From Gonapodya sp. JEL0774 (taxonomy: Eukaryota > Monoblepharomycota > Monoblepharidomycetes > Monoblepharidales > Gonapodyaceae), in NCBI GenBank assembly GCA_027604505.1, contig JADIIX010000055.1:1-64000 (forward strand): a stretch of 64,000 bases of DNA, in the 5' to 3' direction. A program made the position numbers and the translations under genes. Positions 14,154 through 25,900 of the stretch are shown one piece after another; position 1 is the stretch's first letter, and every line of letters starts with the position of its first letter. A model generated the notes under the pieces. The model saw only the letters and a program-made list of their open reading frames with translations, was not told the DNA's origin and ran no database searches.

Positions 14154-16366
14154 TTACAGCATTATGGGGGATCTCGAACACTGCACGGGTACATGGCTTT
14201 CCGTGGTGTTGTGAAGGAGCTGAAAACTGAAGCAACGGCGATGAACAGTACTTACTCCGAAATCCAGGTACTCTGATCCGTCTTCGCGTCTTTTCAAAAA
14301 TGCGCTTAAAAGCCTATTGAATTGACGACGTGACTCTGTGATCAGGGACATACATGAATCTCTGCGAGCATGCACAGCGGTTTTAACCAACAACTCACTA
14401 AGATCCATATAGTACTGTGCGCGAGCTTTATCCAGGAGAGCGAGTTTATCCAACACGTGCTCCTGCTCCGCCGTTTCGTCACCAAGTTGATCAAGCAGGA
14501 TAACGAGTGTTAAAAGAGCCCCTGTTTCGTAAAGCGAGGTGAATGCTATATTGATAGGACGTCCCTGAAAATTCTCACATTTGCTCTCTGGCTCCAGGTC
14601 AATAAGTTCCCGTAAAGATTCGATTTCACGAAGAAGGACCTGTTTCGAAGCCGGAGCTGGCGACCATTGTTCAGAGAGTGTTTCTAGTGTGGTATCCGCC
14701 GTGAATTCATCGAGAGCATGGATTTCTCGAAACGGTGAAGCGATCAGGTAAGCATCTGAAGCCGCAGATGTGGTTCGTATTGCGTAGTTTTCCATATTCC
14801 CTAACAAAACGATTGTAAGTTGACATTCAAAACAATGCAGGAGATACTGATTTGCAGAAACCTTCAAAATTCAGCTCAAAATTAAACCTTCTGCGAGGTT
14901 TACGGCCTAATGGTGTGGCAACGTTATTCGAGTCCAACACGATTCGCACATTCGTAGAACCCTCGGATAGGAAGGAACGGTCACTCGGTAGGTTGAGGAG
15001 CCAGAGAGAGGAAGGTGCAGATGCTTCCGATGTGTCACCTCGGAGGAAGTTGGGGAGCACAGGACGAAGAGTCAAAGTGACTGGTGATCCGTCAATTGAG
15101 ATTAGCCCATCTGTTGATATCTGAAAATGTATCAAAATGGGTACAGTCGGGAGTCTGCAAGAAATCTTACCAGGACCGGTTCGCTCATCACCAGAGCCAC
15201 TGCAAAACTGGTGGATACGGATCCATTGTAGGCGGGCTGACGGACAATCCATGCTCCCAAACAAGATATGGGGTCGTCTACTCGAGAATTTCACGGTTTA
15301 CCATACGATACTTGTGTGGGAGGGAGGATACTACTCACGTTTTCGTGCTCCCAACAGCCACCGTTGGTACAGCCAGGCGCTCTGGTCCTGTGGGTCCGTG
15401 TAGATTGCGGAGCGAACAAGCTCGAACTCTAAAGAAAAACTGAGTGTAAGATGACTCATTTGAACCTATGTGATTCCGACTGTGTTGGAGAACTACATGC
15501 CTGTATGCAACTGTGCCGGAATCTCCGATGGTGCAAAGGAGTTCGGAAGAACGGTACTCCGATAATGCCAAGCAGAATAGTTGGAGAAATTCTGGTTAAT
15601 TTTCTTTGTGGTATATTCAAACTCTTTTTTGGGGTGGGAGACTCCATCTGTGATTCCCGGAGCGCGGAACGCGACCAGATACCTTCGGTAGTCCCAGCCG
15701 TGGAAGTTGCGGGAGTCCAAGTCCAGCATGGCCTCGACCAACTTTAAGTCTCTAAGTATCTCTTTCTCCGGTTCTGGGAGTGTCTGTAGAACCCACTGTC
15801 TGTGGTTCCACAGCCAGTAGGACTTTGGGAACGTCTTAAGGAGGTCTTCAAGCAAGCGAAGTTCAGACTTCAATCTTGATTGGACGGTATCTGGCGACCT
15901 TTGCCAAGAGCAGAGCATGAGAGACACAAATCATCTGAACAATGTGGACCCTCACAGATTTTGGAACTGATTGAGTAAAACTTCCCGACGAAAGTTCCAA
16001 ACGTCATAGGCTTCCGGGTTTAAAGTCAACACAGATGTCGTGAGATTAAAAGCCGCATCATCGTGCTCTCTAGAAGTTCGCTGTTGTGAAATATTGAAGT
16101 AAACCCCTTCCAAACGGATACAAGAACCGAACAAGAACCTTTGCTTTGACATCCTGCACTAGCTGTCTATATTCATCGATCTTCTTGCGCTCTCTCTCTT
16201 TTCTAGCTTGAGTTTGCTTCGGGTCCGCGTCCTTCTGTGCCTTCTTCCGACCATGCTCCTACCATTTTCAAATAAGCATGGGGAAGCCATTGCAACGGAG
16301 AATCAAGCAGGATGGAATTTAGCATTTGCTCGTGCGATCAAAACTGTCTTTAATCGAGCCTACCAT
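14154..16366 (-). CDS. BET4/RABGGTA: Rab geranylgeranyltransferase (GGTase-II) alpha subunit
   Basis: The alpha subunit of the enzyme that adds geranylgeranyl groups to C-terminal cysteines of Rab GTPases, in complex with the beta subunit and the escort protein REP. Eleven exons give 526 residues. Family starts [15 protein letters not shown]; repeats of the prenyltransferase-alpha helical hairpin are clear: [66 protein letters not shown] and [16 protein letters not shown]. After these come ~100 residues aligning with the Ig-like insert of animal RabGGTA ([20 protein letters not shown]), then [19 protein letters not shown]. The C-terminal leucine-rich-repeat domain of animals is not seen. Exon 1 seems to be only the ATG (16366..16364, in GCCACCATGG context), with a ~108-nt intron before HGRKK. 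Neighbours are unrelated. Confidence 0.9.
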
Positions 16367-17100
16367 GGTGGCGACTCCTTGTGATTCGCGGCTGATTTGG
16401 TTGTGTGGTTGGAGCTGTGGCAACCAAGTCGGGGCCCGAAAATCATAGAATTACCCAAAGAGGGTAAAGATTTCTTATCTTTATTATATGTTCAAGGCTA
16501 GAAATGTCCTGTTCAAGTCACGTCATCTTGGTGGCATGGTGGGAAACATCGATACAAAGACAAGAGACTCCTGTTTATTTCCATGAACAACAGATTGATC
16601 GCGTTGTGCCCGGTAGTTCTGGTTGCAACTCCAGGTGAAGCAAAGATTATCCCATTGGTCATATGTCAAATCCTTCTCGCCGAGCCCTCGTCCCCAACTA
16701 TTGTCTCATTATTATGCGAGTTAGAGGATATAGCGTTGCATTTCTTTGCTCCAAACAAACCAATTCGCATAACCATATGACGTACGGCACTAGGGCCTGT
16801 CAATTCAAGTTTGATGTTTCCTCCAAGATATAATAACCTCCCCAATGAGCCGGTTTCGAAGTTGTGAGTGCGGTTGGACAGGAGGAGGATGACGCTCAGC
16901 AATTTAGACAGTCCAGTGAGACGTGTACAGTGCACCACATGATCGATCGACGCTGAATGCCACCCTTCCAGGACTTTCTCATCAAAGTTGTCAAGATTAC
17001 ATCATGTGTGATTACCCAGCTAATTCTGCTTTCATTGCCTGCAGCCTTTCCACATCTCGATCCGACGACATTCCAATCAAAGAAGCATTCCTTTCTGTTT
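16367..17100. other. intergenic, RabGGTase alpha 5' side to NmrA-like 3' end
   Basis: About 730 bp between two minus-strand genes, containing the RabGGTase alpha promoter. AT-rich near 16440-16500. No coding signal or notable repeat was seen. The 3' boundary of the NmrA-like gene is itself uncertain. Confidence 0.45.
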
Positions 17101-19008
17101 TCACTTTCCGCTCGCCTTTAACGCCGCCCTTTGTGGGTTCGTGACTTCGGGGGGGCGGGGGGTTGAGCCCAACAACATAGCGCTTGGTTGCAGGAATGTA
17201 AGGGAATACCAACCATCAATCGAATGCTTGGTGAAGAATCCTTGCACACTGGTAGGCTGTTGCTCGATGAGTTTCGCAAGATCGTCTGTAAAAAATGCTT
17301 AATTTGAGTGAGAAGAGTTCCATCACGGTGGGATTCCAACACCAAGGAACAAACCGGAGGTGAACTCAAACCTTCCCTCACGAGTCAGATCGTAGAACTC
17401 GAGGAGGACCTGCGTTGGCGATAGCTCTCACATTTTGGATGGGAAACAGCTCACATAGGAAAACATACCGCAGCCTCTGACAGATTTGTTCAATCAGTGT
17501 TTCACGTTTGAAAGGAATGCAGCTAGCTGTACAGATCCCATCCGTTTCTTTATTGCTCTCCTCACATACCCGCTTCATCCAGTCCGGGTTTTGCCTCCAA
17601 GATCTCCTTGGCGCGCTCCCGCGGAATATCTTGGAAGTGTATCCCTCCTGGTATTCCCATCCCACGTGTAGCTGCTTCCGTGATCTGAGGACCTGACACA
17701 ACTTCGGGACCGGTGAGTGTGTACGTTTGGCCCCTGTGATTACCCGCAGGAAGCTGCTGGCAGACCTGCGGGCATGGCGTTGGCAGTGTTAAAGGCGTAT
17801 CAATCTCGTTTCGTTTAAATGAAAAAATAAAAAAATACAACCTACTTTGATCGCAGCGAGGCTCATGTCCTTCGAGGAGGAACTGAGTGAAAAGAATGTC
17901 AACGCACGGTCAAAAACAAATTACTTGGATGTCCACTGGTGCCATTCTGCCTTCTCCGATTGGTGCACCGATGTAGCTCTCTCGTAGCTTGGAAGTATGA
18001 TAGTCGTTAGTGATCTGGCGAAACAGTGCAAGTGTGCACATGGTGCACGAGATCAACAGTTGGGCACACACCTGATCAGCATAAAGCAGCAAGTTCTGCA
18101 TATAGAAGCCAGATCGAATGATACATAGGTTGGGTATGCCACTTTCACGCGCGATAGCCTCAATCTGACCGAACTCGCGAATGTGCTTCTGTAGTTCATA
18201 GTTGAAGTTTCTCTGTTGCCCAGCAAACCCCTACGTTTGTCTACCTACCCCTTCCCCTTCATCAGCGCCTGCGGTGCTGAGAAGCAGCACATTTTCCACA
18301 CCTGCAGTTTTGACCCCTTCAATCATTGCTCGTGAACACTCCAGCTTGTCCCCTCGTGCTGGTGGGATTAGATAAGCAACGGTGGCACCACGTGCAGCTT
18401 CCGCGAGAGATGATGCATTCTAACAATAGAAGAAACAGCGTAATGTGGTTGCACAGAGTTGCCGAAGCTGATGATGATCATTCACCTTCACCTCGACCCT
18501 CTTCGCTTCCACAATATCTCGGTTTAGTGCCTCCAGATCTCTGGAAGCCTGTCATGGTCAACAAATCGCATTGATTTTCCAATTTCGCAAGGGTTCACGA
18601 TAGTGACATTGGACACGACCACACAGTTGGGTGCCTGCATGCATCTCACACACCTCCGATGCGATAATCGCAACCACCACTCGCGGAAATGCTTGAGTTC
18701 TGACAGCTTCTTCGACCTGATCAGCATGGGGAGTAGATGTGAAGTAATAGGAGGGGTCCGCGAACGGAATGAGAATCTTGTTCAAAGAAGCTGCCCCAAA
18801 CTCGTTCCTTTCACGCACAGCATAATATCCAGTGTAGCCTGGTGGAGAACAGTGTACATAAGGATGATTGCGAGTAAGTGAATGGGGGACGAGTGTTGGA
18901 CAGGTGAAAAGGGCGAGGAGTATGGCTAGGATGTAAACGGCGAACTTGCAGTTAAACTGCGCTTCACTAACCATCACCCACGGCCACGAAGAGGGAAGGT
19001 TGTGACAT
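17101..19008 (-). CDS. NmrA-like NAD(P)-binding protein
   Basis: An atypical short-chain dehydrogenase of the NmrA-like family. Some members sense NAD(P) ratio (NmrA, HSCARG), others reduce quinones. Eleven exons give a 384-residue frame: MSQPSLFVAVGDGYTGYYAVRE (nucleotide-binding loop, here VGDGYTG instead of the usual TGATGxTG), then VVVAIIASEASRDLEALNRD, NASSLAEAARGATVAYLIPP, VENVLLLSTAGADEG, an Ile-Arg-Ser-Gly-Phe-Tyr motif (IIRSGFYMQNLLLYADQ) and the C-terminal AKLIEQQPTSVQGFFTKH. Exon 1 is 37 nt, exon 7 is 24 nt and exon 9 appears to be 8 nt; all phases close with these. The last ~40 residues, ending at 17101, are not family-like. An unseen splice near 17215 could give another end. Confidence 0.75.
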
Positions 19009-19907
19009 TATCTTTGCTACGTGCTGCGTGTAAAGAAGGTTTCGCTTTTCTGTTGGCACTCTCGTGTGATATACAAATCAACACTGACGTAAGCGCATTT
19101 TTTTTGGGCGGCGGGGTGCCCAAACATGCAGGAGCGCGTGATTTTTCTAGACTAAAAGTTTTATTCCACTTGTCTCTATGTATCTTGGCGCTGCCAGCGA
19201 GCGTTCGACGTATGCGTTGTCACTCACCGAACTTTACCCCGCGTCCAAACGGACTTCAAAACGTTGTGTTTGTATTCGAGACACTACAAGTTAGCACTTC
19301 TTTACGATTGGGGAAAATGCACAGAGATATCAATCATATCTGAACTTCGTTTTGTTATGGATTGCATGTTGTGGGCGGTGTTGTGATCTCTACCTGATAC
19401 GCTGATTTGCTGGTGACTAACTCTGAAATCCAAGACTTCTTAATCGCCTTAATCGCACTATCAGCTGGACTGCAAAGTCCTTATCTGCTTTCGGGCGACT
19501 TCCCCCAACTCAGTACCGGTACTGTGGTCGCGGCTGGTCCATGAAGACGGCACAACCCCCTTTGCAACGTCCAGCCTTCGAACGATTCCTCACAAGCTAG
19601 CCCCACCGTCAAACCCGCGAGAGGTCCCCTAAGCCCATTCAAGCTTGAGTGCAAGGTTCGTTCGAGATAGGAATCATGCGAGGGTCGATGTAATTGCAGG
19701 GACTGGGATTTCAATGGTAGAGTTCCCTTACTTGTGAAATGGCTGCCTTCTTCCCCCCTCACGGTACGCCGATCGTACCGAGCCCGCTTGCATGTATTCT
19801 GCTATTCAAGTGTCACGATGGCCGCTTACTGCGTGCTGATCTGCATTCTGCCTGTTCACTTCACTTTTCACTGATACTCCTTCTGTGTCCCCACCGGACC
19901 CTTGGAT
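19009..19907. other. intergenic between divergent NmrA-like and Sec16 genes
   Basis: About 900 bp that should contain both promoters. A poly-T run lies at 19099-19106 and an inverted repeat at 19762-19780. The part near 19740-19900 is pyrimidine-rich on the plus strand, common before fungal start codons. No gene was seen. Confidence 0.5.
19762..19780. repeat. inverted repeat upstream of Sec16
   Basis: CGGTACG-CCGAT-CGTACCG: seven-base perfect arms and a five-base centre, about 130 bp before the Sec16 ATG. CGG-N-CCG-like half-sites of this type are typical of zinc-cluster regulators, but no binding factor can be inferred from sequence alone. Confidence 0.5.
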
Positions 19908-22900
19908 ATGGCTGCGTCATCCTCTTCTTACAATCACAGAATGCAGCAGTCTCGCTCTCCATCGGCAACATCCTCTCAAGTCCTGCCGCCTCCGAGACAG
20001 ACCAACCCCTCACAAGCTGGCGATGTTGCTTCACTCTTTGGGGCGAATCCCTCTTCTCCCCTCCCCACATTCGGCTCTCTCCCCTCTTCAGGACCGAGGT
20101 CGACGTCCACTGCTCGCACACTGACGCCTTCGTCTTCTGCAACGTCCTCGTTTCGAGCAACCGGTGCTAGGCCCGCTGCCTCGCCATCACCATCCCGGAA
20201 CCAGCATCATCAGCCTGCCACTTCAGCGGATGTTTTGTTTGGCTCGTCCACGGGCGGTGGTGGTGTGGGAGGATGGCCTGCTGCCTCTGGAGGACGGGTC
20301 GTAGACCCATTCGAGGTATGTTAATGTTGCTTTCATTATGAGGGTGACGGTTCACTCCGGAGTTAGTAACGGAGAGATAAACGAAGCAATGAAGGTGAAC
20401 TGGGACTGAGGCGTGGAACTGAACTGGGCAAGTCGGCGGAAGGTGGGAGTTCGACTTCGGAGATCACGCACTTCTTCAACAGGTTTCGACTGTGGTGGAA
20501 CAAGACAAGCTTTTGCGAGGAGCCAAAAAGCATCATCTGCATATGCTTTTTTTGCACCGTGAAGTTGTCTTTGGGGACTAATGGGACATTTCGCTCATCG
20601 CGAGAGCAATGTTATCTGCCCTTGTACCTCACTACTTTCGGCCTCGCTCAACTCCCCTACCACCAAACTCCAACTACCGAATTCGTTTTTCCTCGTGTCT
20701 TCGATCTGCCGGTCCAGACTCTAGTGCCATCCCTCCCCCCAGGACGACCTCAAGTACCATCGTCTGCCACTTCGACACCCTCCCGCTCCTTCAACTCTTC
20801 CACATCATCTCGACCCTCGCTTGCTCTATCTCCAGACCGTTTTTCATCAGCACAAGCAGCGTCTTCGCTCTTTGGTGGATCTGCGGGTGAGGATCCTTTT
20901 GCCTCGTTCGGCAGCAGCGGACTTGGTGGTGGATCACAGCCAGCATTCGAGCGTCCCGCCAACCACGTAATGCGCTCATCAACAGTATCGCCACAAACAC
21001 GCACCTCTCCCACCTCTTCCACGGCCTCCACCGTCTCTCCCATCTCTCCTCCCTCCACGTTCTCGGCGAATTCCACAAATCGTACATCCTTGGTTACTCC
21101 AACAGTGCCTTCATCCACGACCCGTAATTCCTCAACTACTATCTCCGCTTCCATGTCTTCATCGCGTCCCTCCTCATCACTCTCGACTGGGCAACCCGCT
21201 CGTGAAGCAGCAGGACTCTTTGGGGGGCCTGAAGTTGGGGACCCATTCGCCCCTACGAAGTCGGTGGTAAATGGCGGCGACCCTTTTAAGCCCACGAAAG
21301 TGGAAATTGCGCAGACCCCAGTGATATCACGATTGCAGGCGAAGCAAGATCAGCAAAAGGGTCCCGGCTCGACATCCAGTATTGAAGGAGTACAACATCG
21401 TCCGCTTGACCTAGCCCAGCAAGTTCCAGGGATATCACATCTGCATCGAAACCAATCCTTGTCGCAGCAACTCGCTAACGCGGATCCCTTCGCTTCCGTT
21501 GGACTGGGTGCGCCAGGTGACTCTTTGGTGCCCCTGTCTTCTCCGACCGAATATCCCACGCGAGCCACCAAACCCCCTGCGACTGTTATCCCTGAACAAC
21601 AACGACAACGCAAGTCACCACAATCGTCTCGGATGCCTCCAATCGAGACGGTTGAGACCATAGCCATGAAATCTGACCCATTACGGAAGAATGAGGTGCC
21701 CGAGGCACGGACGGGAGTATTTCAAGGTGTACCACAACACCCAGCTGCGAGTGAGGTGAAACCAGTACCTTCGCAGCTGGCAAAGGTGGACGAGCGCGCG
21801 CAGGAATCCCCAAACTTGTCCGGCACCCATGTTCAACAAACAAAGTCTCCAAGCACATCACCTGCCCCAGCATCTCCACTCGCCACGACAACCAGCAACC
21901 CTACGTCTATTTCCTCTACGCGGCCCTCTTCCTCGCTCTCCACTACTGCTCCCTCCACCTCCTCGTTCAGGACAACATTAACCCAACATCAGACAAGCAC
22001 CTTGGCCGGTTCCGTGCCCGCAGGTCGGAGGAGTGTTTCCGCATCTGAGTGGAGTGCAGAGACTGGGGAAAGTGGAGGTAGTGGGAGCGGAGTGAGCGCA
22101 AGGAGCGAGACGACAAATGGGTGGGCGGTGGATGATGGAGAAGGAGAGTGGTGGGATGCCGGAGTTGGAGATCAGGAAGAGCTATGGGGAGGGCCCCCAT
22201 CTGGAGTTAAAGATACACCGGAAAAGGACGAAGGAGTAGCATATCCGGACCAAGGTGAGCTCATTTCCATCCGATCAGCGCATCAAGTTCATTGTTTTTG
22301 CCTTTTCCTTAGTGATACCACCACATCAACTGCACTCAAGGGAAGGCGAGTCCACACCTACAAGGTCTGCGATGCAACATAGTTCTGAGGCAGACCATAG
22401 TGAAATGGCAACAAACTTGTTCGGGAGTAGAGCGGAGGCACGAGGTATGCTGGTGACTTGACGACGATCATTGAACGTTGTTCGACGTTTAGCTCTTGTG
22501 GCCTCTCGCGCTTGATGTAGAACTCCCTGCGAACCCGACCCCGGTACCCCAGTACCCCCCCGTGCATTCGACGGTATCTGGTGGTGACTTTTTCGAGCAG
22601 TGGGGTACATCGAGTGATAACAAGGAGCAACGAGGAATGGCGAACTCATCGACAGGTGCGTCGAATAAATCGTAGTTGATGGTCGGCCCCATATGCTGTC
22701 TCCATTTAATGCGAGCACCTTAGCCCACGCAGTGGCACCGGGACAAGTTGCTCTCAGTGGATCCGATTCACACCCCGTTGCCCCTACAGACTTCTTCCAC
22801 TCGCGTGGGGGAACAGGCGAGGACTTGGCAGGTGTGGACCCAGAAGCAGGTGGAGAGGAATGGGAAGTGGAAGAAGGTGAATCGAGTTCGCTCAACTTTA

Positions 22901-25900
22901 TGTCTTTATTGGAGTTCAATTTGGTCAACTTTCCACAAGTTCCAGCCAACGAGGTTCATCTCCAAACGCTGAAAGATGCGTCCACTGCCGAAACGCCGGC
23001 AACGGAGGTCAAGCAGCCTTCCGCTATCGCTCTCCCCGCGGGCAACGAAAGAAGCACAAAAGTGGCTGTGGATACAAATTCAGGTGAGAGTACAAGGTTT
23101 CTTGTTGGTTGAGCATTCGCTTATCACATCTCCGGATCTAATATTCTTACCGGTTCAGCCCCCGCGTCCTCGGTTTCCCAACCTCTGTGGAATTCTGGGC
23201 AGGCGTTTGTGTCAGCATATCCTGGTGTAGATACGAGTGCGAAGGATTTTTTTGACTCTTTTGGTGCCAGAAAAGAATCTGTATCTGCCAAAAACTGGCG
23301 TGAGTTTCCGAGATGTATGTGATTCATAAAGGATCCTTGTTTGAGATGTGTACTTCCTTCGTTTAGTCAATGGTGAACCGCTGCCAATCGAAAGTGGGAT
23401 TTCCAGTCACCCACAGGACGTAGTTATTGACAAATCTCAACCCGAGGATGAAAGTCATTATCTCGGCTCAACTGCTTCTGATCCTGCCAACTGGGTTTAT
23501 GATCCAGTCACGAGTATGTACCATGATGCAGCGAGCGGGTACTACTACTATTGGGATCAAAGTTCGCAGACATACCACACGTACTATTGGAAAATTGGAG
23601 ATGATGAGACTGGGGAGTGGGCATACGTAGGGCCATACGGATCCAATTTGAATGGTGAGCTTGACCAAGGGTTAAACGGACAGGAAGGTGCTTCTGGCGT
23701 GGAAACAGTGCACGATTTGGCTGAAACACTGGGAGCTGGGTACAATGCCGGTGTCTCCAATCGGCAAATGTCTCTGGAATATGCCCAGTCCCCTCCGAAC
23801 TCGGATTCTAACGGTCCACCAGCCAATATTGGAGGTACTGATGACATCCTCGCTTTCTTCGACGACCTTGCGAAGAAGGCTGCTGAGGGTGGGGCCCCAG
23901 TGCCTGAGTCGTTCATCAACAGCGAGCCACTAGGTGTCCGGATGGAGGATCCCAACACCCCTGGAGCGGACGCGCTAGCCTTTTTGGACTCCATTCTTCA
24001 AAGCGCTAACCTCGAGAAAGACGCGTCATCTGCTGAAGTTGAAGGAGGATGGATGCAGGTAGACAGTGCAAGCTATTCCAAAGTTTTGGATCCGGTAGTT
24101 TCCGGGAAAGGGGCTGGTTCAACGTCAAGGTCCCATCACCTTGGGAGCATTAAAAGTGACACGCAAGAGATCATGACGGGCACCGTATTGAATAATCCGT
24201 CGCCGCACTTGGGCCCTGGCAATGAAAATCCTGTGCCTGCTCGTCAAGAACACGGATCGTCACAATCGAGAGCCCAAACCTCCTCGTGGGAATCCAGTGC
24301 TAACCGCTTGCGAAGTCATATTCCGCTGGACTTAGGACAGTCTTCAATCATGGAGGAGGCTGCGGTCCAGGACGTTGATATTTCCGCGGTCACTACTTAT
24401 TCTTCCCCTTCCCACACTGGTGCAGCGATAGTTTATCAGCCCATCGCGCCACCCGAAACAGATGAATTGGACGAACTTGTCGCGGGAGCAGCTGCTGATG
24501 TTGCTGCAGCGTCCTCTACCGCATACTCTTTCGGTGCTTATTCGACTCCAATTGTGTCAGCTCCTTCGAACACAGTTCCCGTGTCTACTGTCGCGAATGG
24601 CCCTGCTCCGAGCGCCGCCCCTGTTGAGACATACACACATTCTTCTCATCATTACTACGGGCACACTATGGTCTCTTCAAGCACCCCATACTCAGATTCA
24701 GCACCTGCTTCAACTATTGCAACATTCGGTCAATCAAATATTAACAGTGTAGATGTCTCTGACCACGATGTGCGAGGATATCACACCGAGAATTCGGATG
24801 TGAGCAAATCGTATGGTCACCCTAGTGGCGATGTTTCGGACCCGCCCACAGCATACTCTGACGTCGGTGTAAACCCTTTACCGCCGAATGGAGGATATCT
24901 GTCAGAATATCCATATGAGGGTAGTGCCCAAGTCGGGAACTGGGGAATGCAACTGGATGCCAGTCCAGAAGATTTGGGAACTCGATTACCACAGCAAGAG
25001 ATAGGTGCAAGAGGCAATTGGAGTGTTCTCGCACCAGCCAGCCAAGCGTATGGTCCCGACAGTTTCCCATCATCGGAAACTCCACCTCCAGGCGGTGCCA
25101 ACCCGAACACACACCGATCGTTTGCCGCCACCCCGTCTGGATCCTATTCACCCGCGTTTCAAGCTGTCACCCACACTGTATCCACCCCAATTTCTCGGAC
25201 TTGCCCGTCTTGTGGCAGGAAGAATGGGCAGGACGCGAACTTCTGTGGTGCATGCGGAACCAAACTCCAAGAGCCCAGTTTCACCTCAACTGGAATAGTC
25301 GTCACGAGCTCGCACATGATTAGGCCGCATTCGGTTCAGGAAACCAGTACCAAAACGTATTTTGGAACCTCCCTTTCTCAATCGTACTCACAAGCGCTCT
25401 CTGGCTCAATGGATACGCGAAACGGGTCTGAATCACCTTCACCCCAACCCCCGCTCTCAGCGTCCGCTTCCAGAACTCCCTCGGCTCCTCTTTATGGAAG
25501 CCAAAGATTTGGTGATGGCTCCCTTGCCGTTGGCGGAGCGCTTGGAACGCAACCATACGGGTCACCAGCAGGTGTGAGGGTCTCATCACCCCTTAGGCCT
25601 CCACTGGAACCTCCCGGAATCAATGATCCGCTACAGCGACATCGGCCCCGACCAATTATCTCTCAAGGATTCGGAGGCAAGCTCGTAGTCTCCATTCCAA
25701 TTCGCCAGAGCCGTTATAATGCCTCACTAGGCTCTATGACCGAGAAAGTTTATCCAGGATCTGTCACTATCCGTCAAGTGGGTGATATCATACAGAAGAG
25801 CGGCAAAGCTTTGCCTGAAATCACCGATGAGGTTAAATGGGGAGGTCCTGTGATGCGAATTAAGTCGAAAAATCGCAAAAAGGAGGCACTGAAGATCTTG

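Noticed and set aside
20750-21295. 181-codon minus-strand open frame, Glu/Val-rich
   Set aside because: Antisense of the Ser/Pro-rich Sec16 N-terminus; Ser/Thr codons read backwards give this composition.
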